From Maribacter sp. (GTDB taxonomy: Bacteria; Bacteroidota; Bacteroidia; Flavobacteriales; Flavobacteriaceae), in contig JAHHKH010000402.1 in NCBI GenBank assembly GCA_018679695.1, forward strand, positions 1 to 14,682: a stretch of DNA of 14,682 bases. Reading direction: 5' to 3'. Under the pieces are notes generated by a model. That model did not search any database and was not told where the DNA came from. It was given only the letters and a program-made list of their open reading frames with translations. Shown here one piece after another: positions 7,658 through 14,392 of this stretch. How positions within the stretch are numbered: position 1 is the stretch's first letter; the number at the start of each line of letters is the position of its first letter. The translations under genes were made by a program, and so were the position numbers.

Positions 7658-8035
7658 TTAACTGATTATCTTTTCGCGTCTTAAAAAGGTATCCAGGCTA
7701 TCGGCGATATCAAAACATCTACTAAACTGAGTTGAGTCATTGCAGAATCGAGACTCATCCTTATGGGCATTACACTCAAAACCGGACAAATGCACCTCTT
7801 CAAAATGCGAATTTATTTTTTTGCATTTTTCGTACATGCTGTCAATAGATTCATCATTCCCAGCTTCCAAACCATTATCGATCAAGAATCCTTTTAAATA
7901 ATTCTCTATCGCATCATGTGAATTTCTGCATACCAAAGGCGAAACCACATCCTCCTCGGGCCTGCACAACTCATCATTGGCCTCTTTTAGTTTCTGAATT
8001 GCTTCGTCGTACAACTTCTTGGCTCTGACATCCAT
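7658..8035 (-). CDS. Small HEPN-like helical protein, function unknown
   Basis: This 125-residue, predicted all-helical acidic protein has helix 1 at about residues 2-22 and then CRNSHDAIENYLKGFLIDNG (36-55). That segment resembles the core helix of HEPN domains (pattern 'A-E-YLK-L---G'). A helix at 62-80 and a last helix at 100-120 follow. The RNase motif R-x4-6-H of HEPN toxins is not seen in the C-terminal helix, and no nucleotidyltransferase partner gene is adjacent, so a toxin role is not supported. It has six cysteines (24, 36, 71, 88, 98, 107), with C88, H91, C98 and C107 clustered, which is unusual for a cytosolic helical bundle. It is downstream of nifJ on the same strand, 130 nt away, with a large folded element in between. 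The start is the ATG at 8035. The HEPN call rests on pattern reading only. Confidence 0.65.
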   Translation of the reverse strand: MDVRAKKLYDEAIQKLKEANDELCRPEEDVVSPLVCRNSHDAIENYLKGFLIDNGLEAGNDESIDSMYEKCKKINSHFEEVHLSGFECNAHKDESRFCNDSTQFSRCFDIADSLDTFLRREKIIS

Positions 8036-8065
8036 ACTCTATTCTTTAAATATATAAACTTTCGA

Positions 8066-8129
8066 GACTTTGTACCATACACCCCGGATCATTAAAGATC
8101 CAGAATGTATGGTTTCAAAAAACAAAGTC
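8066..8129 (-). other. Nested inverted repeat forming a long RNA hairpin in the minus-strand transcript
   Basis: Three nested arms are present: 8066-8073 with 8122-8129 (GACTTTGT/ACAAAGTC), 8074-8081 with 8106-8113 (ACCATACA/TGTATGGT) and 8086-8090 with 8097-8101 (GGATC/GATCC). The segment between the second and third arms is CCCC opposite AGAA in plus-strand terms, which cannot pair. In the minus-strand RNA it becomes UUCU opposite GGGG and pairs fully (one C-G, three G-U). The minus transcript therefore forms a continuous 17-bp helix with a 6-nt loop, an 8-nt bulge (8114-8121) and a further 8-bp helix. It lies 36 nt after the nifJ stop codon and 30 nt before the HEPN-like start codon. No U-tract follows it, so it is not a standard intrinsic terminator. 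It may be a 3'-end stabiliser for nifJ mRNA or a 5'-leader element. Confidence 0.6.
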
Positions 8130-8165
8130 AATTATAAGGTATTGCTACCTGACAATCTAAATTAA

Positions 8166-11100
8166 TTACATATCCCTATATAGCTCCAAACGTTCCCATT
8201 TGGTATCTACTTCTTCTTGCGCTTGTTTAAGAAGTTCTGCTCCTAACTCCGCGTCATCCTTAACAACTCTTGTAAAACGGGTTTCCAGATACATGAAATC
8301 TTCAAGAGGAGCAGAGGGTGCTTTAGAGTCCAATCTAAACTTTTTACCTTTCGGTTTTGAAGGATCGAACCTAAATAATGGCCAATAGCCCGTTTCAACC
8401 GCTTTCTCTTGGTGAATGGCGCCATCCTTAAGATTATATCCATGATCCCCGCAGTGGGAATAGGCAAGGATCAATGATGGTCCGTCATAGGCCTCTGCCT
8501 CTTCGATCGCCTTAAGGGTTTGTAAATCCTTGGCACCAACCGCAATTTGGGCTACATATACGTTACCATATGAAACGGCTTGTAAAGCCAAACTTTTCTT
8601 ACCGGTACGCTTTCCGGAAACCGAGAACTTGGCACTCGCACCCAAAGGGGTTGCTTTGGAGGTTTGCCCACCTGTATTGGAGTAAATCTCGGTATCCAAT
8701 ACCATAATATTGATATTCTCTCCTGAGGCCAACACGTGGTCAACTCCACCAAAACCTATATCATAAGCCCAGCCATCACCACCTAATATCCAAACCGATT
8801 TTTTACGCAAGTAGTCGGTGAACTGCGCCAATTTTTTGGCTTCCGGTTTATCAATCGTGGCCAGCTTGGTCTTAAGCTTTTCAAGATCTTTGAATTTCGC
8901 TGCTTTTTCAGTTTCTGTTTTTTCAGGGTTATTTAATATGGCATCCACTAATTCAGTACCAACTTCGGCTCTTACTTTTTTTAATAGATCAACCGAGATT
9001 TCCTGTTTTTTTGTGAGTGCTAACTGCATTCCCAATCCAAATTCAGCATTATCCTCGAATAATGAATTGGCCCAGGCAGGCCCTCTTCCAAATTCATTGG
9101 TCTTATATGGGGTTGTTGGTAAATTGCCTCCGTAAATTGATGAACAACCGGTTGCATTGGCGATAAGAATACTATCCCCATACAATTGTGTCAATAATTT
9201 AATATAAGGTGTTTCCCCACAACCGGAACATGCTCCTGAAAACTCAAATAAGGGCTCAAGGAACTGGGAACCTTTTACATTTGTAATATTCAATTCTGTC
9301 CTATCATAATCTGGAAGTTCTATAAAGTAATCCCAATTTGGATCTTCTGCAGCTTCAACTTCAAGTTTACTGCGCATATTGATCGATTTAAAGTTTGGGT
9401 CTTCCTTGCTTACAGCAGGACAAACGGCGACACAAAGGTCGCAACCTGTACAATCCTGAGGAGACACTTGCAATACATACGATTCTGTTTCCTTATCAAA
9501 CGGCCTACCTTTTGCAGGAACTGATTTTAGGGTTGAGGGAGCATTAGCCAATTCCTCATTGGAAACAACTTTTGCCCTAATAGCTGCATGGGGACAGATA
9601 ACTACACACTTATTACATTGTGTGCAGATACCCTCATCATCCCAAACAGGTACTCTATCCGCGATTCCACGTTTCTCGAATTGCGTGGTTCCTGTGGGGA
9701 AAGTACCATCGACCGGGAAGGCACTTACCGGAAGTTCATCACCTTTACCAGCTAATATTCTACCCAATACTTCTTTTACAAAAGGATCTGCAGCCCCAGT
9801 CATGATGGGCTTCAGTTCCTCATCACTGGTAATTTGCTTAGGATAATCCACTTTTTGAAGATTTTCCAATGATTTATCAACGGCATTGAAGTTCATTTGA
9901 ACAACGGCATCGCCCTTTTTAGAATAAGACTTTACAATGGCCTCTTTAATTTTCTGTATAGCTTCATCTTTAGGAAGCACACCGGAAATTGCGAAGAAAC
10001 ACGTTTGCAACACCGTGTTGGTACGCTTGCCCAAATTAGCTTCCTGAGCCACTTTGGATGCATCGATCACATAAAACTCAAGTTCGTTTTCAACAATTTC
10101 TTCCTGCATTTTTTTCGGAAGGACCTCCCAAATCGTTTCTTTATCAAAAGGTGAGTTCAACAGGAACGTTCCGCCTTTTTTAATGTTCTTTAAGATGTCG
10201 TATTTCTGAATAAAATTGAATTGATGACATGCAATGAAATTAGCTTTATGGATCAAGTAGGTTGAATATATTGGTTCAGGACCAAATCGCAGATGTGATA
10301 CGGTTTGTGCTCCCGCTTTTTTAGAATCATATACAAAATAACCTTGCACATAATTGTCTGTTGTTTCACCAATAATCTTGATCGAGTTTTTGTTTGCACC
10401 AACTGTACCGTCAGAACCCAAACCATAGAACATACAATTGAAAGTATTTTTTACGGTGTGTAATCGGCCTCCGATTTCCAAACTTTTAAAGGAAACATCA
10501 TCATTTATACCAACTGTAAAATGATTTAAGGATTGTTCTTTATCCAATTCATCATAAACGGCTTTTACCATTGCAGGGTCAAATTCTTTCGAGGACAGTC
10601 CGTATCGTCCGCCAATAATTTTCGGAATTGTTCTGTCACTCTCCATAAAGGCGGTCACCACATCTTGGTAAAGTGGTTCCCCTAAACTTCCTGGTTCTTT
10701 TGTACGATCCAATACCGCCACTTTTTTAACTGTTTTTGGCAGGGCATCCACAAAATGACTTATAGAGAAAGGCCTGAATAGGCGAACGATTATTGCGCCC
10801 ACTTTTTCTCCATTTTTAACCATGGTATCCACAGACTCCATCACAGGTCCTTGACCAGAACCCATGATAACAATCACTTTTTCGGCTTCGGGATGGCCTA
10901 CATAATAGAATAAACTATACCTTCTTCCGGTATGTTCATAAAACTCCTTCATAGTCTCATCAACAATTCCAGGAACTTTATCATAATAAAGGTTAGCCGC
11001 TTCCCTTGCTTGGAAGAAAACATCGGGGTTTTGTGAAGTACCTTTTATTACAGGGTTGTCTGGATCCAATGATCTTTTCTTATGTGCCATTATTTGATCT

Positions 11101-11696
11101 TCCGGCATCATCGTCTTAATGACATCATCAGGTATAGCATCAATTTTTGAAATCTCATGGGAAGTTCTAAATCCGTCAAAAATATTCAAAAATGGAACCC
11201 TTGATTTGAAAGTTGCAACTTGCGCAATTAACGCCATATCCTGGGCTTCCTGCACCGAACCTCCGAATAACATTGAGAAACCCGTTTGCCGTGTTGCCAT
11301 GACATCGGAATGGTCACCGAATATTGATAGTGCATGGGTCGCAATTGTTCTTGCCGCAACATGAATTACAGAAGGAAGTAATTCCCCTGCAATCTTATAC
11401 ATATTAGGTATCATCAATAAGAGTCCTTGCGATGCCGTGAATGTAGTAGTTAAGGCTCCGGCCATTAATGACCCATGAACAGCCCCGGCAGCACCCCCTT
11501 CGCTCTGCATTTCAACGATTCTGGGAACGTTATCCCAAATATTTTTTTCTCCCTTTGAGCTGTACACATCCACATGTTCGCCCATTGGTGAGGCTGGGGT
11601 AATAGGATAAATGGCACAGACCTCGTTGGTTTTATGTGCTACTCTTGCAACAGCTTCATTGGCGTCGCAAATTAACTTTTTGGATTTTTCTTTCAT
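8166..11696 (-). CDS. nifJ: Pyruvate:ferredoxin (flavodoxin) oxidoreductase, single-chain NifJ type
   Basis: This 1176-residue cytosolic enzyme converts pyruvate and CoA to acetyl-CoA and CO2 and passes two electrons to ferredoxin or flavodoxin. Domains run in the usual order. The N-terminal thiamine-pyrophosphate-binding domain has YPITPASPMGE at 30-40 and VEMQSEGGAAGA soon after. The transketolase-C-like and EKR regions follow. A 2[4Fe-4S] ferredoxin domain has C691, C694, C697, C701 and C749, C752, C755, C759. The C-terminal TPP domain has GDG at 973-975 and YSNTGGQTSKATPLGA just after. The proximal cluster ligands are C823, C826, C851 and C1082, so all three Fe-S clusters are complete. 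The frame also allows a GTG start at 11732, but the ATG at 11696 (MKEKSKKLICDANEA) fits the family N-terminus and length. The gene has its own promoter region and lies in the same orientation as the ferredoxin gene upstream. Confidence 0.97.
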   Translation of the reverse strand: MKEKSKKLICDANEAVARVAHKTNEVCAIYPITPASPMGEHVDVYSSKGEKNIWDNVPRIVEMQSEGGAAGAVHGSLMAGALTTTFTASQGLLLMIPNMYKIAGELLPSVIHVAARTIATHALSIFGDHSDVMATRQTGFSMLFGGSVQEAQDMALIAQVATFKSRVPFLNIFDGFRTSHEISKIDAIPDDVIKTMMPEDQIMAHKKRSLDPDNPVIKGTSQNPDVFFQAREAANLYYDKVPGIVDETMKEFYEHTGRRYSLFYYVGHPEAEKVIVIMGSGQGPVMESVDTMVKNGEKVGAIIVRLFRPFSISHFVDALPKTVKKVAVLDRTKEPGSLGEPLYQDVVTAFMESDRTIPKIIGGRYGLSSKEFDPAMVKAVYDELDKEQSLNHFTVGINDDVSFKSLEIGGRLHTVKNTFNCMFYGLGSDGTVGANKNSIKIIGETTDNYVQGYFVYDSKKAGAQTVSHLRFGPEPIYSTYLIHKANFIACHQFNFIQKYDILKNIKKGGTFLLNSPFDKETIWEVLPKKMQEEIVENELEFYVIDASKVAQEANLGKRTNTVLQTCFFAISGVLPKDEAIQKIKEAIVKSYSKKGDAVVQMNFNAVDKSLENLQKVDYPKQITSDEELKPIMTGAADPFVKEVLGRILAGKGDELPVSAFPVDGTFPTGTTQFEKRGIADRVPVWDDEGICTQCNKCVVICPHAAIRAKVVSNEELANAPSTLKSVPAKGRPFDKETESYVLQVSPQDCTGCDLCVAVCPAVSKEDPNFKSINMRSKLEVEAAEDPNWDYFIELPDYDRTELNITNVKGSQFLEPLFEFSGACSGCGETPYIKLLTQLYGDSILIANATGCSSIYGGNLPTTPYKTNEFGRGPAWANSLFEDNAEFGLGMQLALTKKQEISVDLLKKVRAEVGTELVDAILNNPEKTETEKAAKFKDLEKLKTKLATIDKPEAKKLAQFTDYLRKKSVWILGGDGWAYDIGFGGVDHVLASGENINIMVLDTEIYSNTGGQTSKATPLGASAKFSVSGKRTGKKSLALQAVSYGNVYVAQIAVGAKDLQTLKAIEEAEAYDGPSLILAYSHCGDHGYNLKDGAIHQEKAVETGYWPLFRFDPSKPKGKKFRLDSKAPSAPLEDFMYLETRFTRVVKDDAELGAELLKQAQEEVDTKWERLELYRDM

Positions 11697-11801
11697 GATG
11701 ACTTTGCTTTTTTTAACAACACCGATATGCACCAGATGGAGATTACCTTAAAAATGATATAATCAACTAATTACAGCGGTATTGCGTCTTGTAAATCGGC
11801 A

Positions 11802-11809
11802 TAAAAGTA
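11802..11809 (-). promoter_or_regulatory. Candidate nifJ promoter -7 element (TACTTTTA)
   Basis: Read on the minus strand, TACTTTTA matches TAnnTTTG at 7 of 8 positions (counting the two free positions). It lies exactly 36.5 bp (centre to last base) downstream of the palindrome at 11833-11844, the same spacing as in the ferredoxin and korA promoters. No -33 TTG is evident, which suits an activator-dependent promoter. The transcript would begin near 11797 and have a leader of about 100 nt. Confidence 0.5.
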
Positions 11810-11832
11810 CACACAGTTCGCACCCTAGACTA

Positions 11833-11844
11833 TGACATTTGTCA
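11833..11844. promoter_or_regulatory. FNR/CRP-like operator upstream of nifJ (TGAC-N4-GTCA)
   Basis: TGACATTTGTCA is a perfect TGAC-N4-GTCA palindrome, the core of FNR/FixK/NNR-type boxes (TTGAY-N4-RTCAA). Read in the direction of nifJ it is TGACAAATGTCA, differing at one position from the site upstream of korA (TGATAAATGTCA). Its centre would lie near -41 of the predicted nifJ transcript, the class II activator position. Confidence 0.55.
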
Positions 11845-11970
11845 GGTATTAATACGCAAAAATCTGTTAAAGCCTGGTAAGGAATCCAATTAATAATTTT
11901 GGGTTCAGCCCATAGAGGAGTCAGAACAATATAGTATAACTTGTTAAAAAAGGGCAAAGCGATATTTGAA

Positions 11971-11991
11971 GTATGCAGAAATTCTGAATAC
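11971..11991. repeat. 21-bp imperfect inverted repeat downstream of the ferredoxin gene
   Basis: GTATGCAGAA, one central base, then TTCTGAATAC: 10-bp arms with a single mismatched pair. With almost no loop it suits a protein-binding site. As a hairpin it would keep only short stems (GTAT/ATAC and CAG/CTG), and no T-tract follows on the minus strand, so it is a poor terminator for the ferredoxin gene. Confidence 0.4.
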
Positions 11992-12028
11992 CCTCTTAAA
12001 AAAGGTTTACGAAAAAAAAAGAAAAGGT

Positions 12029-12379
12029 CTATTCCCCGTGCAGCCAGGCTTTTTTCTCAAGTAAGACCTCTTCGGTCTCAACATGATCCTCGTCAGGAAC
12101 ACAGCAGTCTACCGGACAAACGGATGCACATTGAGGCTCCTCATGGAAACCTTTGCACTCGGTACATTTGTCTGTGACAATAAAATAGAATTCGTCCGAA
12201 ACCGGGTCATTTTCCGCATCGGCGTCAACTTCCCTGCCATCAGGGGTTGTTACCATACCGCTTAGAGCAGTTTCATCGGAATAAGACCATTCTTGATCGG
12301 GTTCATAAATTGCATTGTTTGGACACTCGGAAACGCAAGCATCGCAGTTTATGCATTCATCTGTGATTATGATAGCCAT
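12029..12379 (-). CDS. 2[4Fe-4S] ferredoxin (4Fe-4S dicluster protein)
   Basis: This 116-residue acidic electron carrier has a first cluster motif C9-x2-C12-x2-C15-x3-C19-Pro. The second is of the extended type, C72-x2-C75-x8-C84-x3-C88-Pro, as in Allochromatium-type ferredoxins. Between them lies a long acidic insertion (about residues 25-70), followed by two more cysteines (92, 93) and a charged tail. Two full clusters are therefore expected. It lies between nifJ and korAB, and shares a divergent control region with korA, so it is the likely electron acceptor or donor for both enzymes. The start is the ATG at 12379 (MAIIITDECINC), the natural start for this family. Confidence 0.94.
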   Translation of the reverse strand: MAIIITDECINCDACVSECPNNAIYEPDQEWSYSDETALSGMVTTPDGREVDADAENDPVSDEFYFIVTDKCTECKGFHEEPQCASVCPVDCCVPDEDHVETEEVLLEKKAWLHGE

Positions 12380-12402
12380 TTTGCTTATTTTTATATAGTG
12401 AA

Positions 12403-12410
12403 CGAAATTA
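12403..12410 (-). promoter_or_regulatory. Candidate ferredoxin promoter -7 element (TAATTTCG)
   Basis: Read on the minus strand, TAATTTCG matches TAnnTTTG at 7 of 8 positions (counting the two free positions). Its last base is 36.5 bp from the centre of the shared palindrome at 12434-12445, mirroring the korA promoter exactly. The transcript would begin near 12398, about 20 nt before the start codon. An alternative weak match (GATCTTTG, 12414-12421) exists but does not keep this spacing. Confidence 0.45.
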
Positions 12411-12433
12411 AACCAAAGATCATTACTTTTTAA

Positions 12434-12445
12434 TGATAAATGTCA
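12434..12445. promoter_or_regulatory. FNR/CRP-like operator shared by ferredoxin and korAB promoters (TGAT-N4-GTCA)
   Basis: TGATAAATGTCA fits the TGAY-N4-RTCA palindrome core of FNR/FixK-type boxes and is 11/12 identical to the nifJ site read in the direction of transcription. It is equidistant from the two divergent -7 elements (36.5 bp to the last base of each), so one bound dimer could activate both directions from a -41-like position. Confidence 0.55.
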
Positions 12446-12468
12446 TATTTCCTCGCTTTAGGTGAAAT

Positions 12469-12476
12469 TATATTTG
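12469..12476 (+). promoter_or_regulatory. korAB promoter -7 element (TATATTTG)
   Basis: TATATTTG is a perfect match to the Bacteroidota -7 consensus TAnnTTTG. No TTG -33 element is found at the usual distance; instead the FNR-like palindrome is centred 36.5 bp upstream of its last base. The transcript would begin near 12481, giving a leader of about 53 nt. Confidence 0.6.
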
Positions 12477-12496
12477 AGACTTAAATATACCAAAAT

Positions 12497-12517
12497 TTAG
12501 TGGTTTGGCACCACTAA
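12497..12517 (+). promoter_or_regulatory. Hairpin in the korA leader
   Basis: TTAGTGGT and ACCACTAA form a perfect 8-bp stem around a 5-nt loop. It falls inside the predicted leader and ends 16 nt before the korA start codon. It is followed by TAAAAAATAC rather than a T-tract, so it is not a terminator; it could affect translation or message stability, or be a second protein-binding site. Confidence 0.5.
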
Positions 12518-12533
12518 TAAAAAATACATACTT

Positions 12534-14390
12534 ATGATTACACTGCAAGAAGAAAAACAACAAGAAGTTTTAGAAGCCGTAATCATCAGATTTGTTGGTG
12601 ATTCTGGTGACGGAATGCAATTGACCGGGACCCAATTTTCAGATACCTCTGCCATGTTCGGGAACGATGTTGCAACTTTTCCCAATTATCCTGCAGAAAT
12701 CAGGGCACCTCAGGGTAGCTTATATGGGGTTTCAGGGTTTCAAGTACATATAGGCAGCGTAGAGATCAGTACGCCCGGTGACAATGTGGATCTTTTGGTT
12801 GCCATGAATCCGGCAGGTTTAAAAACTAACTTACATGCCCTTAAACCAGGGCATACTGTAATAGTGGATACTGATTCCTTTACCAAAAAAAACTTGGAAA
12901 AGGCCCTTTATGAATCGAACCCTCTGGAAGATGGAAGCCTTGAGAACTATAGGGTAATTGAAGTGGCAATGACTTCCTTGACCAAAGAAACCTTAAAGGA
13001 AATCGAAGGTTTGGACAACAAGAGCATTACCCGGAGTAAAAACATGTTCGCTTTGGGAATGGTCTATTGGATGTATGATCGTTCTACAGATTATACCGTC
13101 GATTTCTTTAAAAAGAAATTCAAAAGTAAACCTCAAATCGTCGAGGCCAATACGAAGGTTTTAAATGCTGGATTCTATTTTGCCGAAACCTTGGAATTAA
13201 TCCCAAATGCATATACGATAGCGCCGGCTAAAATGGAGGCTGGTACTTACAGAATAATCATGGGAAATACTGCGACGGCGTGGGGATTCTTGGCGGCCGC
13301 TGAAAAATCGGGGTTGGAACTATTTTTAGGTTCTTACCCTATTACACCTGCAACGGATATATTGCATGAATTGGTAAAGCACAAGCATTTTGGTGTTAAA
13401 GCCTTTCAAGCGGAAGATGAAATTGCTGGAATCACCTCATCAATAGGTGCGGCATTCGCAGGTGATTTGGCCATAACGACAACTTCAGGTCCGGGATTGG
13501 CATTAAAAGGTGAAGCCTTAGGATTAGCGATGATGATAGAATTACCGTTGGTTGTTGTCGATGTTCAGCGTGGCGGTCCGTCAACTGGTCTTCCCACAAA
13601 AACAGAGCAATCCGATTTATTGCAGGCTATGTATGGCAGAAACGGGGAAAGTCCAATTATAGTTATCGCAGCCAGTACTCCAGCCAATTGTTTTGATTAT
13701 GCCTATGAGGCCTCAAAATTGGCACTGGAACATATGACCCCGGTATTATTATTGACCGATGGGTACATCGCCAATGGTTCAGCTCCCTGGAAAATCCAAT
13801 CTGTAGCCAGTATGCCGGAAATCAAAAACACTATTGTGAAGGAAGCCAAGGAAAATTGGCATCCTTACGATCGTGATTCAGATACCTTGGCCAGAGGATG
13901 GGCCATTCCTGGTTCGGCAGGTTTGGAACACAGGGTTGGTGGACTGGAAAAAGACAAAGTTTCTGGTAATGTTTCCTATGTTCCTGATAATCACGAGTAC
14001 ATGATTAAAATAAGGGCCGAAAAGGTGCGAAGAGTACAAAACTATATTCCGCATCTAGAAACCGAATTTGCCCAAGAAGGTGATTTATTGGTAGTAGGCT
14101 GGGGCGGTACTTATGGTAGCCTACATTCCGCAGTAAAGCAAATGAATGATGAGGGGTATGATAATGTAGGCTTTGCCCATTTTAATTACATAAATCCGTT
14201 GCCGAAAAATACCGAAGAGGTCTTGAAGAAGTTCAAAAAAATCCTTGTTTGTGAGCTGAACAGTGGTCAATTTGTCCAGGTATTGAAAATCAATTTCGAT
14301 GGATTCGTTTTTCAACAATTCAATAAGGTCCAAGGATTACCTTTTGCAAATAATGAATTGATCCAAAAATTTAAATCTTTAGTAAAATAA
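12534..14390 (+). CDS. korA: 2-oxoglutarate:ferredoxin oxidoreductase, alpha subunit (gamma-alpha fusion)
   Basis: This 618-residue subunit works with KorB to oxidise 2-oxoglutarate (or another 2-oxoacid) with CoA, reducing ferredoxin. Residues about 14-215 are the gamma domain, opening with IIRFVGDSGDGMQLTG (17-32). From about 240 the alpha pyrimidine-binding domain follows, with YPITPATD (268-275), the conserved QAEDEIAG (292-299, catalytic-type Glu294) and DVQRGGPSTGLPTKTEQSD (343-361). The C-terminal part (about 505-618) is the transketolase-C-like domain, with VVGWGGTYGS. This gamma-alpha fusion of about 600 residues without Fe-S motifs is the form usual in Bacteroidota and Actinobacteria. 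Substrate choice between 2-oxoglutarate and other 2-oxoacids is by family resemblance, and a separate nifJ nearby makes pyruvate less likely. korB starts 2 nt after its stop. Confidence 0.94.
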   Translation: MITLQEEKQQEVLEAVIIRFVGDSGDGMQLTGTQFSDTSAMFGNDVATFPNYPAEIRAPQGSLYGVSGFQVHIGSVEISTPGDNVDLLVAMNPAGLKTNLHALKPGHTVIVDTDSFTKKNLEKALYESNPLEDGSLENYRVIEVAMTSLTKETLKEIEGLDNKSITRSKNMFALGMVYWMYDRSTDYTVDFFKKKFKSKPQIVEANTKVLNAGFYFAETLELIPNAYTIAPAKMEAGTYRIIMGNTATAWGFLAAAEKSGLELFLGSYPITPATDILHELVKHKHFGVKAFQAEDEIAGITSSIGAAFAGDLAITTTSGPGLALKGEALGLAMMIELPLVVVDVQRGGPSTGLPTKTEQSDLLQAMYGRNGESPIIVIAASTPANCFDYAYEASKLALEHMTPVLLLTDGYIANGSAPWKIQSVASMPEIKNTIVKEAKENWHPYDRDSDTLARGWAIPGSAGLEHRVGGLEKDKVSGNVSYVPDNHEYMIKIRAEKVRRVQNYIPHLETEFAQEGDLLVVGWGGTYGSLHSAVKQMNDEGYDNVGFAHFNYINPLPKNTEEVLKKFKKILVCELNSGQFVQVLKINFDGFVFQQFNKVQGLPFANNELIQKFKSLVK

Positions 14391-14392
14391 TT

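Larger units (their letters stand above)
11697..12028. other. 332-bp intergenic region between ferredoxin gene and nifJ
   Basis: No convincing gene is present. The region holds the candidate nifJ -7 element (11802-11809), an FNR-like palindrome (11833-11844) and a 21-bp imperfect inverted repeat (11971-11991). Just after the ferredoxin stop the minus strand carries a T-rich run (12007-12028) without a clear stem before it. A 64-codon minus-strand frame at 11763-11957 has no family resemblance and overlaps the promoter signals. Confidence 0.7.

Noticed and set aside
7658..8035. HEPN toxin of a HEPN/MNT toxin-antitoxin pair
   Set aside because: No R-x4-6-H motif in the C-terminal helix, and no nucleotidyltransferase gene next to it on either side.
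8066..8129. Integron attC-like site or transposon end
   Set aside because: No RYYYAAC/GTTRRRY core sites, no integrase or transposase, and no target-site duplication. The strand-biased wobble pairing fits an RNA structure better.
11697..11732. Upstream extension of NifJ to a GTG at 11732 (12 extra residues)
   Set aside because: The start would be GTG, the added residues do not resemble NifJ N-termini, and the ATG at 11696 gives the usual start a few residues before the CDANEA segment.
11763..11957. 64-codon minus-strand frame in the ferredoxin-nifJ intergenic region
   Set aside because: No recognisable family. It overlaps the nifJ promoter signals and the FNR-like site, and its composition is that of translated non-coding DNA.
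12434..12445. E. coli CRP site (TGTGA-N6-TCACA)
   Set aside because: The half-site order and spacing do not match; the TGAY-N4-RTCA form is closer to FNR/FixK-type boxes.
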